From: Brachyspira sp. CAG:484
Lineage (GTDB): Bacteria > Cyanobacteriota > Vampirovibrionia > Gastranaerophilales > Gastranaerophilaceae
Direction: 5' to 3'
DNA: 24,791 nt
Assembly (NCBI GenBank): GCA_000431315.1
Contig: HF989677.1
Span: 1 to 24,791, forward strand
Part shown: positions 1 to 7,629 of the stretch, in pieces
Numbering within the stretch: the stretch's first letter is position 1
Layout of the letters: each line of letters opens with the position of its first letter
The notes under the pieces: model-generated
What the model saw: only the letters and a program-made list of their open reading frames with translations
Database searches by the model: none
Told to the model about the DNA's origin: nothing
Made by a program: the position numbers and the translations under genes

Positions 1-23
1 AACATATATAGCTTTTCTAGCAT
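1..23 (-). CDS. Start of a leftward gene cut by the window edge
   Basis: Only seven codons and two bases lie in the window. On the minus strand an ATG at 23 opens a frame reading MLEKLYM. It is preceded by AGAGGAAA, a plausible Shine-Dalgarno sequence at normal spacing. AT-rich DNA with TATAAT-like hexamers lies further upstream and is shared with the rightward gene at 105. Nothing can be said about the product. The call rests on the ribosome-binding site and the open frame only, so it could be chance. Confidence 0.4.
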
Positions 24-57
24 GTTTTCCTCTGCTTTTTTATTATAAATTATAATG

Positions 58-87
58 TTGTTTTCTGCAAGATATTTATGCTAATAT
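58..87 (+). promoter_or_regulatory. Putative promoter of the exported protein at 105
   Basis: TTGTTT (58-63), 18 bases, then TAATAT (82-87), preceded by TGC as in an extended -10 element. A start near 94 would leave a leader of about 11 bases carrying AAAAGGAG. Confidence 0.4.
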
Positions 88-104
88 ATTAAAAAAGGAG
101 TAAT

Positions 105-710
105 ATGAAAAAGGTTTTATTAATTTTGGCTGTTCTAATTTTCGGGAATTTTGCTTTTGCAGAAGATGTTGTTCTTTCCGGAGGAGTTACTTTTGATTGG
201 GTTAATATGGAACAGGTTCAACGTGATGAAGCTATAGAAAATTATAAAAACATAATCTTTGCAAACCAGGAAGACATTGGCTATGAAAAAAAAGAATTTA
301 AAGAGAAATATAAAGATTATCTAAAAGATGCTGAATATAAAACCCATTACAGACTTTCTGATGCCGGTGTGACTGAAACAGAAGATGCAAAACTTTGCGC
401 GTTTTTTGCAGAAAGACCTCATGTACTATATATGTATGCTCTTCAATACAAAAACAGACCGGACAGAGTGTTCTATTACACACCTTTTGGAAAATTGATG
501 TATGTTGATGAAATGTCTGAAAATTATCCCGATTTTCCATATCATTCAAAGCAATACAGAATGAACGGAAGTCTTGTTGGTGCAATTTACTTCACAGATA
601 AAGATACCCAGTATACCTACGAGCCTGACGGAAAATTTAAAGGGGTCTGGTATAAAGATAAAATGTTTGACCATAGAGCAAAATTAATACTTACCCGAAC
701 TAACTGGTAA
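105..710 (+). CDS. Exported protein of unknown function
   Basis: 201 residues. The first ~19 residues form a Sec signal peptide: KK, a hydrophobic core LLILAVLIFGNFAFA, and a cleavage site after AFA. The mature part starts with a charged, probably helical region (residues ~35-80). The second half is rich in aromatic residues, with short beta-hairpin-like units built around TPFGKLMYVDE and EPDGKFKGVWYK. I do not recognise the family. The start is supported by GGAG placed five bases before the ATG. It is transcribed alone and ends against a convergent gene, and both stop codons lie in an AT-only palindrome (708-726). It is probably periplasmic or surface-exposed. Confidence 0.75.
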   Translation: MKKVLLILAVLIFGNFAFAEDVVLSGGVTFDWVNMEQVQRDEAIENYKNIIFANQEDIGYEKKEFKEKYKDYLKDAEYKTHYRLSDAGVTETEDAKLCAFFAERPHVLYMYALQYKNRPDRVFYYTPFGKLMYVDEMSENYPDFPYHSKQYRMNGSLVGAIYFTDKDTQYTYEPDGKFKGVWYKDKMFDHRAKLILTRTNW

Positions 711-716
711 TAAATG

Positions 717-1199
717 TTATTTATTAAACAGCTTATAAAACTGGTCATTCAGCCATGCAAACGGGCTGAAGGGTTTTGGGGTTGAAGTTATACCGTCCAG
801 AGTCCTAACCTTAGCAATATATTTATCGTTATCACCTTTCCTGTAAAGATAAATAAATCCGTCCTGGCTAATTCCTTTTTCTGTTACTTTATCATAAACC
901 CTGCTCAGCTCGCTCTCACCGGAAACTACATCAACCTTGCTAAGATGTATACCTTTATTTTTAGTGAAATCCCAGCTGTCAGTAATGGTTGAAGAACCAT
1001 TTAGAAAAGTTTTGTTAACACGCTTTATTATCTGCCCGTTCTCGGAAACCTGAATTGCATAAGATCCGTTTGGTGCTATTGTCCTTTGAATTAGTCTTTG
1101 CGGATTATGCTTTGAATAATGCCATGAATAAACACATCCGTTGTCAAGCATTTGACCGCCTGCTTGTCTTGCCTTTTGAAAAATTTTCACTCCGTTCAT
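717..1199 (-). CDS. Hypothetical protein downstream of bioC
   Basis: 160 residues from the ATG at 1199, which has AAGGA seven bases upstream (1207-1211). A TTG start at 1223 is possible, but its ribosome-binding site would be too close. There is no signal peptide or membrane segment. The composition suggests beta structure, with units such as APNGSYAIQVSENGQIIKRV and ISQDGFIYLYRKGDNDKY. I do not recognise the family. It lies about 47 bases after bioC on the same strand with no clear terminator between, so it may be read from the biotin transcript. Nothing in the protein ties it to biotin synthesis. Confidence 0.6.
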   Translation of the reverse strand: MNGVKIFQKARQAGGQMLDNGCVYSWHYSKHNPQRLIQRTIAPNGSYAIQVSENGQIIKRVNKTFLNGSSTITDSWDFTKNKGIHLSKVDVVSGESELSRVYDKVTEKGISQDGFIYLYRKGDNDKYIAKVRTLDGITSTPKPFSPFAWLNDQFYKLFNK

Positions 1200-1246
1200 A
1201 TATTCATCCTTATAAAAAGTCAAAAACTCCTGAATAAATATTTTTG

Positions 1247-1987
1247 TTAAATCTTTTCAGCTACAACTATAACCGGGGAATATGTCAACGTTAAATCAGG
1301 ATACAAACTTTTATATTTGTCACAAAAGTCTTTTACCTCAAGAATACCCCAATGTTTTGCACCAAGCGAGTTTACGCCGGTGTGTTTCATGTGTGCAAGA
1401 ATTTCAAGCGGAGTTGTGAAATTTAGCTTGTAATCAAACTTTTCCAGGTAAAGTACTTTATAGTTTTTTTCTAAAATTGAACGGATTTCGTCCGGCTCTT
1501 TATAGTCCAGAGCAAGACCTGTAAGAGATTTTATTTCTTTGAAATTATCCGGTGCAAATGTAGAAAAGGCAATAGTTCCGGCTGGATTTAAAATTGTTCT
1601 GTAGTGCCCAAGAACTCTTTCCAGATTTGAAAACCACTGAAACATTGCGTTTGAAATTATCAAATCCATTTTTGATGAAGTTTTAATTTTCTGAGCATTC
1701 CCACAAATAAATTTACAGTCTGAAACTATTGATTTAAGATAGCTGCCGGACTTTTCAACCAAATCATTTGCATAGTATTTTTTATAATTAACGCAGCCGG
1801 TCAATTGTTTTGTCAAAAGTCCTGTTCCCGCTCCCAGCTCAAGAATATTAGCAAAATTATTGCCGGCACAATTAATAAGCGCCTTAACCAGCTTTTCTGC
1901 CATAAGCTGCTGTACAAGGGCATTTTCATCATATTTTGCCATACTCTTTTCAAATTGGGTTTTAATTAATTTAGGATTTAACTGCAT
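1247..1987 (-). CDS. bioC: Malonyl-ACP O-methyltransferase BioC
   Basis: 246 residues, a class I SAM-dependent methyltransferase. The SAM-binding motif ILELGAGTGLLTKQL is at residues 48-62, and DLIISNAMFQWF is the post-motif region typical of BioC. BioC methylates malonyl-ACP so that the fatty acid synthesis enzymes can build pimeloyl-ACP methyl ester, the first part of biotin. The N-terminus (KTQFEKSMAKYDENALVQQ) matches the usual BioC start (FxxxAxxYDxxAxVQ). It overlaps bioG by 10 bases in the order bioF-bioG-bioC, so the three are translated as one unit. Assignment is firm because the neighbours supply the next two steps. Confidence 0.92.
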   Translation of the reverse strand: MQLNPKLIKTQFEKSMAKYDENALVQQLMAEKLVKALINCAGNNFANILELGAGTGLLTKQLTGCVNYKKYYANDLVEKSGSYLKSIVSDCKFICGNAQKIKTSSKMDLIISNAMFQWFSNLERVLGHYRTILNPAGTIAFSTFAPDNFKEIKSLTGLALDYKEPDEIRSILEKNYKVLYLEKFDYKLNFTTPLEILAHMKHTGVNSLGAKHWGILEVKDFCDKYKSLYPDLTLTYSPVIVVAEKI

Positions 1988-2637
1988 TTTTCCAGAATAT
2001 CTTTCCAGCCTGTAAATTCAAAAAACGGGAAGTGGCCGCTATTAAGAATACACACATCTGCTCTATCCTTCCAGCAGTTAAGCTGGTTTTTAAAAGGAAT
2101 AATTTTATCGTTCTCACTGATTATAGCACAGTCATAAAATTTCTCATAAGAAAGTTCTGATTGTGATATAAAATTTTTCAGGGCAGAAAGCTCTTCAGCT
2201 TGGTTTGGAATTTCACGCAGCACAGGATTTTTCATATATCTTTCGAACCCCTCATCACTGTCAAAAAGATTACGCTGAAATTTTCCCTGCAAACCTGTGT
2301 CAACAAACTTTAGAGTTAAATCAAATGTTCTGCGGGGAATACCCAGTTCATTATCTATAGGATAAGGGGTTCCGTTTATGGCAATCTTTTTTACAAAAGA
2401 CGGCAGAAAATTTCTTAAAATATATGCAATATAAACACCCATTGACCAGGTTATCAGATAGTATTCTTCATATTTTGGAATATCTACTGGTATATCGTGC
2501 CGCGTATAATCATAAAACATTAACACATCAAAGTTTCCGCACTCAAGAGTTTCAAAAGGTTTGTAATCAAAGCTCCAGCCGGCAAAAAATATTATAAGTT
2601 TTTTATTTCCTGTTTTTTTAAGCCAATGATACTGCAT
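1978..2637 (-). CDS. bioG: Pimeloyl-ACP methyl ester esterase BioG
   Basis: 219 residues, alpha/beta hydrolase of the DUF452/BioG type. IIFFAGWSFD near the N-terminus is characteristic of BioG. The nucleophile motif is TWSMG (Ser65), without the first Gly of GxSxG, as is usual for this family. SENDKIIPF and NSGHFPF supply the likely catalytic Asp and His. BioG removes the methyl group from pimeloyl-ACP methyl ester and replaces BioH. The start has GGAG seven bases upstream. The first 46 bases overlap the end of bioF in another frame, an unusually long overlap that suggests tight translational coupling. Confidence 0.9.
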   Translation of the reverse strand: MQYHWLKKTGNKKLIIFFAGWSFDYKPFETLECGNFDVLMFYDYTRHDIPVDIPKYEEYYLITWSMGVYIAYILRNFLPSFVKKIAINGTPYPIDNELGIPRRTFDLTLKFVDTGLQGKFQRNLFDSDEGFERYMKNPVLREIPNQAEELSALKNFISQSELSYEKFYDCAIISENDKIIPFKNQLNCWKDRADVCILNSGHFPFFEFTGWKDILEKCS

Positions 2638-3734
2638 AATTTCTCCATATCTTGTTCGGTTATATCGGTTGTTAAAGAAAGCCTCAAGCGTGAAGTTCCG
2701 ACCGGTACAGTAGGCGGTCTGATAGGAAGAGTAAAATAACCATTCTGAAAAAGTATTTCACAAAGTTCTACAGTCTTATCGTTTTCCCCTATAATTACCG
2801 GGACAATATGGCTTTGACTTCCAAGTTTTTTCCCGAGCGAAAGCATCCTTTCACGTTTTTCAAAAGAAGCCCCCAGCTTATTTTCCAGAATCCATTTCGA
2901 AAAAGCTATATTAACAGGCGGCAGTGCGGTTGAAAAGATAAAAGATCTTGCACTGTTAATCAGATAGTCTATTAAAACTCTGCGTCCGACAACAAAAGCT
3001 CCCATTGAGCCTACGGCTTTACCAAAAGTTCCCACAATCAGATCAACATCGTTGATTACCCCGGCTGTTTCTGCAACACCCAGCCCATTACGTCCGAATA
3101 CACCGAAAGCATGCGCCTCATCAAGAACCAGAATACAATTATATTTTTTCTTTAATTCCACTAATTTTTTCAAATCAGTAATATCGCCATCCATAGAAAA
3201 AACGCTCTCAGAAACGATTACTGCATTATTAAAATTACTTCGTTCACGTTGAAGAAGTTTTTCAAGGGCTTCCATATTATTATGCGGATACCTGAAAAAC
3301 TTCGCCTCCGACAATCTCATACCGTCAATAATGCTTGCGTGATTTAGCTTGTCGGAAAAAATAACATCCCCTCTGACGGCAAGCGAACTGTTAACACCGA
3401 CATTAGCATGATAGCCACTATTAAACAGAAGTGCAGCATCTTTCCCGTACATATCACAAAGAAGAGTTTCAAGCTCTTTATAAACAGGCAGGGTTCCTGT
3501 CAGAAGCCTTGCTGATGCACTACCGTAAGAATATTGGTCACCTCCGTCATTTAGGAATTCTTCTGTATAGAGTTTATTATCCGCAAAATTAAGATAATTA
3601 TTTGACGAAAGGTTAAGCAGCTTTTTTCCGTTTATATAAATATATTTACCTTCTTTTTTCCCGATATTCCTGATAAATCGCAAATGGGAATCCGCATCCA
3701 GCTCTTTTATTCTTTTTTCATAAAAACCATACAT
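2592..3734 (-). CDS. bioF: 8-amino-7-oxononanoate synthase BioF
   Basis: 380 residues, the normal length for a PLP-dependent alpha-oxoamine synthase. Visible motifs are NHAS (His131), DEAHAFGVFG (205-214) and the PLP lysine in TFGKAVGS (Lys239). It condenses pimeloyl-ACP with L-alanine to 8-amino-7-oxononanoate. It is the first gene of a leftward bioFGC operon. bioA, bioD and bioB are not in the window. No Shine-Dalgarno sequence precedes the ATG. Instead a TAGACA-17-TAAATT promoter ends six bases before it, suggesting a leaderless transcript. Another alpha-oxoamine synthase (KBL, ALAS) is unlikely given the bioG-bioC context. Confidence 0.93.
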   Translation of the reverse strand: MYGFYEKRIKELDADSHLRFIRNIGKKEGKYIYINGKKLLNLSSNNYLNFADNKLYTEEFLNDGGDQYSYGSASARLLTGTLPVYKELETLLCDMYGKDAALLFNSGYHANVGVNSSLAVRGDVIFSDKLNHASIIDGMRLSEAKFFRYPHNNMEALEKLLQRERSNFNNAVIVSESVFSMDGDITDLKKLVELKKKYNCILVLDEAHAFGVFGRNGLGVAETAGVINDVDLIVGTFGKAVGSMGAFVVGRRVLIDYLINSARSFIFSTALPPVNIAFSKWILENKLGASFEKRERMLSLGKKLGSQSHIVPVIIGENDKTVELCEILFQNGYFTLPIRPPTVPVGTSRLRLSLTTDITEQDMEKLCSIIGLKKQEIKNL

Positions 3735-3740
3735 AATTTT

Positions 3741-3769
3741 AATTTATGACAAAATGAACCTGTTGTCTA
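3741..3769 (-). promoter_or_regulatory. Putative bioF promoter, leaderless arrangement
   Basis: On the minus strand TAGACA (3769-3764), 17 bases, then TAAATT (3746-3741), six bases, then the bioF ATG. The -35 matches consensus in 5 of 6 positions and the -10 in 4 of 6. No biotin-operator-like palindrome is obvious. Confidence 0.45.
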
Positions 3770-3840
3770 TTTTCTATAAATAAATGTAATAAAACTTGAG
3801 ATATACTACACAGATATGATGTTAAAACCAAACAATCATG

Positions 3841-3846
3841 TATAAT
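3841..3846 (+). promoter_or_regulatory. -10 element of prepilin-like gene 1
   Basis: TATAAT with no convincing -35. A transcript starting near 3853 would begin after the possible ATG at 3838. This supports translation from the ATG at 3880, which gives the short prepilin leader MIKKA. Confidence 0.4.
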
Positions 3847-3879
3847 AAAAAGATTACTTGGAAATATAAAAAGATTGAT

Positions 3880-4545
3880 ATGATAAAAAAAGCATTCACA
3901 TTGGCAGAAGTTTTAATTACTCTGGGTATTATCGGAGTAGTTGCAGCAATGACGCTTCCTACAATTAAACAAAAAATTGACGCCCGCGCCAATATGACAG
4001 CCCTGAAAAAGACTTATTCGCTTTTGCAGCAAGCAACAAACAGAGCAATTTCTGAGTATGAAAATCCGATTTACTGGGGAATGAAAGATAATGATACAGA
4101 ATCAGTAACACAGGTTTATAAATATTATAAACCTTATTTCAACATGATGAGAGAATGCCCTAACACTCCGGGCTGCTGGGGATACCCGATGAAATATTTG
4201 AGCGGAACAACCTACTGGGCTGCTCATGACACAAGCTGGTATCAATATGCTTTCACATTGCCGGACGGGGTTAGTGTACTTATAGATATTTATCCTGCCA
4301 GCCAGATACAGACAAACTTCGGAATTACTTTTGTTGACTACGATGCAGCGGTTTTCTTTGTAGATATAAATTCCGAAAAAAATCCAAATCAGCTTGGTAA
4401 AGATGTGTTTTGCTTCGTTGTAACGGAAAGAGGTTTAATTCCAGCAGGAAAAGACAACACAAGCGACTGCAAAGAGCATGGCAACGGTTTCCAGTGTGTA
4501 TCCCGAATAATCCAAGACGGGTGGACAATAAAATATAAAATATAA
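3880..4545 (+). CDS. Prepilin-like protein 1 (type IV pilin N-terminus)
   Basis: 221 residues. The N-terminus MIKKA/FTLAEVLITLGIIGVVAAMTLPTI is a class III signal: short basic leader, PilD-type cleavage before Phe, Glu5 of the mature protein, then the hydrophobic helix. Ala rather than Gly is at -1. The variable body is aromatic and Cys-containing (ECPNTPGCWGYP). Near the C-terminus come DINSEKNPNQLGKDVFCF, shared with the other three such genes here, and a Cys pair followed by IIQDGW. The start at 3880 is chosen because the upstream in-frame ATG would give a long unlikely leader and overlaps the -10. It is a single gene, divergent from bioF. It could be a pseudopilin or minor pilin rather than a fibre subunit. 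Confidence 0.85.
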   Translation: MIKKAFTLAEVLITLGIIGVVAAMTLPTIKQKIDARANMTALKKTYSLLQQATNRAISEYENPIYWGMKDNDTESVTQVYKYYKPYFNMMRECPNTPGCWGYPMKYLSGTTYWAAHDTSWYQYAFTLPDGVSVLIDIYPASQIQTNFGITFVDYDAAVFFVDINSEKNPNQLGKDVFCFVVTERGLIPAGKDNTSDCKEHGNGFQCVSRIIQDGWTIKYKI

Positions 4546-4546
4546 A

Positions 4547-4574
4547 AAACCGGCTAAAAGCCGGTTTCTTTTTA
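4547..4574. terminator. Bidirectional intrinsic terminator
   Basis: Stem AAACCGGCT (4547-4555) and AGCCGGTTT (4559-4567), loop AAA. It is followed by CTTTTT on the plus strand and a run of T on the minus strand. It serves both the prepilin-like gene and the convergent lysS. Confidence 0.85.
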
Positions 4575-4579
4575 TAAGA

Positions 4580-6079
4580 TTAATTTTTCTTTTTCAATGT
4601 AGGGAATGCTATAACATCACGGATTGAAGGGGAGTTTGTCAAAAGCATTACCAGACGGTCAATACCAACACCCAGACCACCCATTGGAGGTGCACCGTGT
4701 TCAAGAGCACAGATGTAATCTTCATCAATAGGCATAGCTTCATCATCACCGTTAGCTTTAGCCTGCATCTGGGCTTCAAACCTCATTCTCTGGTCAATAG
4801 GGTCAGTCAGTTCAGAGAACGCGTTAGCAATTTCCCAGCCGTTAACCCGGGTTTCAAAACGTTCAGTAAGTCTTTCATTATCTCTGTGAACCTTAGCCAG
4901 AGGAGATATATCCCGCGGATAATCAATAATATGAACAGGCTGGATAAGATGAGGTTCAACCTTTTCTTCAAAAATAAGATCTATAACCTGTCCCCAGTTA
5001 TCACAATCTTCGGGATTGATATTTAATGATTTAGCCTTTGCTTTAGCATCGTCAAGAGTGTAGCAGCTATTGAAATCAACTCCTGTGTATTCTTTAATTG
5101 CACCAAGCATAGTTTTTCTATCCCAAGGCGGAGTTAAATCAATTTCATTTTCGCCGTATTGAATTTTCATAGTTCCGAGAACCTCCTGGGCAACATGAGC
5201 CACAAGATTTTCTGTCAAAACCATCATTTCATTGTAGTCAACATAAGCTTGATATAATTCCATCATTGTAAATTCAGGATTGTGACGAATATCAATACCT
5301 TCATTTCTGAAGCTTCTGTTAATTTCAAAAATCTTTTCGCTCAATCCGCCTACCATTAATCTTTTAAGATAAAGTTCCGGTGCAATTCTGAGGAACATAT
5401 CCATATCCAGAGTATTATGGTGTGTTATAAACGGTCTGGCATTAGCTCCGCCTGCCTGCGGATGAAGCATAGGAGTTTCAACTTCCAAAAAGCCTTGTTT
5501 TGTCAAATATTCTCTAATTTTCTGGATAATCAAACTTCTTGTTCTGAAAGTTTTTCTAACATCTTCGTTTACAATCATATCAACATAACGCTGACGGTAA
5601 CGGGTTTCAACATCAGTAAGCCCATGGAACTTTTCAGGAAGCGGAAGCAATGATTTTGATAACAGCTTCAGTGAGGTTGATTTGATAGAAAGCTCACCGC
5701 GCGGAGTTCTTCTGATAGTGCCGGTAAAACCTACAATATCACCTATATCAATAAGTTTAAGCACTTTCAGCTGTTCTTCTGACAGATTTTCTTTGTGAGA
5801 AAAAATTTGGATTTTACCTGAAGCATCCATCAAGTCGATAAACATGCCGGTATTTCTTATAGCCATAACACGACCTGCAACGGAATAAACATCTTCTGTT
5901 TCCTCGCCGGCAGGTAAATCTTTGTATTTGTCCTGCAAATCAGCAGCATCCGCATTTTTATCAAAAACATACGGATAAGGATTTACGCCTTTGTCCGCCA
6001 GATCTGCAAGTTTTTGAATCCTTGTTTGTCTTATCTGGTCTATAGCCGAATTTGGCTCATGTGTTACTTGTTGTGTCAT
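4580..6079 (-). CDS. lysS: Lysyl-tRNA synthetase, class II
   Basis: 499 residues. An N-terminal OB-fold anticodon-binding domain (SVAGRVMAIRNTGMFIDLMD, residues ~66-85) is followed by the class II catalytic core. Motif 1 is FLEVETPML (197-205), motif 2 is FRNEGIDIRHNPEFT (257-271) and motif 3 is GLGVGIDRLVMLL (468-480). It charges tRNA-Lys in the cytoplasm. Length and motifs fit LysS of the bacterial LysRS2 class. The start has AGAGGAAG eight bases before the ATG. It sits alone between two terminators. Confidence 0.97.
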   Translation of the reverse strand: MTQQVTHEPNSAIDQIRQTRIQKLADLADKGVNPYPYVFDKNADAADLQDKYKDLPAGEETEDVYSVAGRVMAIRNTGMFIDLMDASGKIQIFSHKENLSEEQLKVLKLIDIGDIVGFTGTIRRTPRGELSIKSTSLKLLSKSLLPLPEKFHGLTDVETRYRQRYVDMIVNEDVRKTFRTRSLIIQKIREYLTKQGFLEVETPMLHPQAGGANARPFITHHNTLDMDMFLRIAPELYLKRLMVGGLSEKIFEINRSFRNEGIDIRHNPEFTMMELYQAYVDYNEMMVLTENLVAHVAQEVLGTMKIQYGENEIDLTPPWDRKTMLGAIKEYTGVDFNSCYTLDDAKAKAKSLNINPEDCDNWGQVIDLIFEEKVEPHLIQPVHIIDYPRDISPLAKVHRDNERLTERFETRVNGWEIANAFSELTDPIDQRMRFEAQMQAKANGDDEAMPIDEDYICALEHGAPPMGGLGVGIDRLVMLLTNSPSIRDVIAFPTLKKKN

Positions 6080-6142
6080 AAATTATACTTCCTCTTATTT
6101 AGTGTAACTCTTAACTAAATATTAACACAAACAAAATATATG

Positions 6143-6178
6143 TAAAAAAAAGAGCCTTATAAAAGGCTCTTTTTTTTA
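6143..6178. terminator. Intrinsic terminator after pilT
   Basis: Stem AGAGCCTT (6151-6158) and AAGGCTCT (6163-6170), loop ATAA, flanked by an A run on the left and a T run on the right. It lies directly after the pilT stop codon and isolates pilT from lysS on the same strand. The symmetry would let it work in both directions. Confidence 0.85.
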
Positions 6179-6180
6179 TT

Positions 6181-7254
6181 TTAAGAATTTATCATACGTT
6201 TTAATTCTTCCGGACGCGATGTTTTGGTAAGTGCATCCTCTAAAGTAATCAACCCTTGCTTATAAAGGTTAGAAAGCGCCATTTCAAGCGTTTGCATACC
6301 TAAGCCCTGGTTCATCTGGATTGTAGAATATATTTGAGCCGCTTTAGATTCTCTGACAAGGTTAGCGATTGCCGGAGTAACAAGCATAATTTCCTGAGCC
6401 ATAACACGACCTTTTTTAGTTCCGTCAGGCTGAACTTTAGGAAGAAGAGTCTGTGAGAATACAGCAACAAGAGAGTTTGCAAGCTGAACACGAATCTGCT
6501 GCTGCTGTCCTTCTGGGAATACGTCTATGATACGGTCAATAGTTTGTGAAGCAGAAGATGTGTGAAGGGTTCCGAATACCAAGTGGCCTGTTTCTGCTGC
6601 TGTCAAAGCTAATGCAATAGTTTCATGGTCACGCATCTCACCTACCAGAATAATATCAGGGTCTTCACGAAGTGCAGATTTAAGAGCATTTGCAAAAGAT
6701 CTTGTATCCATACCAAGCTCACGCTGGTGAATAATACTTGATTTTGAGGTGTGCACAAACTCTATCGGGTCCTCAATTGTCAAAATGTGTTCTGCTTTTG
6801 TTGAATTTATATAGTCAATCATGGCAGCAAGAGTTGTAGATTTACCTGAACCTGTAGGACCTGTAACAAGAATAAGACCTCTCGGCTTTTCGGCAGTAGT
6901 CCTTACAATATCCGGAAGCCCTAATTTATCAAAAGAAGGCACCTGAGATGTAATGGTACGAAAAGCTGCCGCATAATTACCTTTATCTTTGTAAAAGTTA
7001 ACCCTGAAACGGCTTAAGCCTTCAATCCCATATGAAAAGTCAAGTTCCCAATCCTGTTCAAGACGTCTTCTCTGTTCGTTTGAAAGCATAGGGAATAGAA
7101 GATTTTCAACATCATCCGGTGAAAGAGGCGGATAATCCATACGTTTAAGCTTACCATCCACACGTATTGCCGGCGGGAGATTGCTGGAAATATGCAAGTC
7201 ACTGCCGCCTTCATGTACAAGTTTTTCTAAAAGTTCAGAAATTTCAACTACCAT
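6181..7254 (-). CDS. pilT: Twitching motility ATPase PilT
   Basis: 357 residues, a secretion/retraction ATPase of the GspE/PilT family. Walker A is GPTGSGKS (132-139), the Asp box TIEDPIEF (159-166), Walker B DPDIILVGEMRD (198-209) and the His box TGHLVFGTLHT (222-232). AIANLVRE (295-302) corresponds to the PilT-specific AIRNLIRE motif, which favours PilT over PilB or GspE. The start has AAGGTGGT upstream. PilT is a hexameric motor on the cytoplasmic face that depolymerises type IV pili. It follows a small gene by 21 bases on the same strand. No pilus assembly genes (pilB, pilC, pilD, pilQ) lie in the window. Confidence 0.94.
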   Translation of the reverse strand: MVVEISELLEKLVHEGGSDLHISSNLPPAIRVDGKLKRMDYPPLSPDDVENLLFPMLSNEQRRRLEQDWELDFSYGIEGLSRFRVNFYKDKGNYAAAFRTITSQVPSFDKLGLPDIVRTTAEKPRGLILVTGPTGSGKSTTLAAMIDYINSTKAEHILTIEDPIEFVHTSKSSIIHQRELGMDTRSFANALKSALREDPDIILVGEMRDHETIALALTAAETGHLVFGTLHTSSASQTIDRIIDVFPEGQQQQIRVQLANSLVAVFSQTLLPKVQPDGTKKGRVMAQEIMLVTPAIANLVRESKAAQIYSTIQMNQGLGMQTLEMALSNLYKQGLITLEDALTKTSRPEELKRMINS

Positions 7255-7275
7255 CTATTTACCACCTTATCTGAG

Positions 7276-7527
7276 CTACTCTGAAAAATTCATCATAGCA
7301 TCTGCTTCTTTCATTGCTAATTCTAATAACCGGTAAGTCATATACGCACCAAGAGCAACGGCTTTTGGATCCAAATCCGAATTATTGGCAGCTTCTATAA
7401 TAGCCGTATTTATTTCAGGGTTTTCTTCCTTAAGATAGTGGATCATTTGTTTACGCCAAGCCGGCATATCCTGAAAAACCTCTGAAAATGTTGATGCCGC
7501 AATCTCTTCTGATATAATTGGTAACAT
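7276..7527 (-). CDS. Small conserved-looking protein upstream of pilT
   Basis: 83 residues from the ATG at 7527, predicted mostly helical, with no signal peptide or membrane segment. The ATG at 7539 is in frame, but AGGAAAG (7536-7530) just before 7527 looks like the ribosome-binding site. TATAAA (7546-7541) would start the RNA near 7534, after the first ATG. I do not recognise the family. It contains an Asp-Pro/Ala-rich stretch (NNSDLDPKAVALGAYMTYRL). With only 21 bases to pilT it is probably co-transcribed and may be a partner or regulator of the motor; that is inference from position. Confidence 0.7.
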   Translation of the reverse strand: MLPIISEEIAASTFSEVFQDMPAWRKQMIHYLKEENPEINTAIIEAANNSDLDPKAVALGAYMTYRLLELAMKEADAMMNFSE

Positions 7528-7529
7528 GA

Positions 7530-7536
7530 CTTTCCT
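7530..7536 (-). promoter_or_regulatory. Ribosome-binding site that fixes the start at 7527
   Basis: AGGAAAG on the minus strand, two bases before the ATG at 7527 when counted from its 3' end and five from the AGGA core. The upstream in-frame ATG (7539) immediately precedes this site and is probably not used. Confidence 0.55.
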
Positions 7537-7617
7537 CATATTTATACAAATTACCCGTTATAGAGGGTATAATAATATTTTCTACAATTCCGCAAAAAAA
7601 TAATCATTTGTTTGAAG

Positions 7618-7623
7618 TATAAT
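7618..7623 (+). promoter_or_regulatory. -10 element of recF, leaderless arrangement
   Basis: TATAAT ends six bases before the recF ATG at 7630, and no Shine-Dalgarno sequence is present. Transcription would begin at or within a base or two of the ATG. No good -35 is visible. A second TATAAT lies at 7568-7573. Confidence 0.5.
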
Positions 7624-7629
7624 TTAAGA

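Noticed and set aside
708..726. Terminator between the convergent genes at 105 and 717
   Set aside because: TAATAAAT-GTT-ATTTATTA is a perfect palindrome but has no GC pairs and no following T run. It also contains both stop codons, so the symmetry may be fortuitous.
7612..7629. TTG start of recF at 7612
   Set aside because: It overlaps the TATAAT at 7618, and the conserved RecF N-terminus begins at the ATG at 7630.
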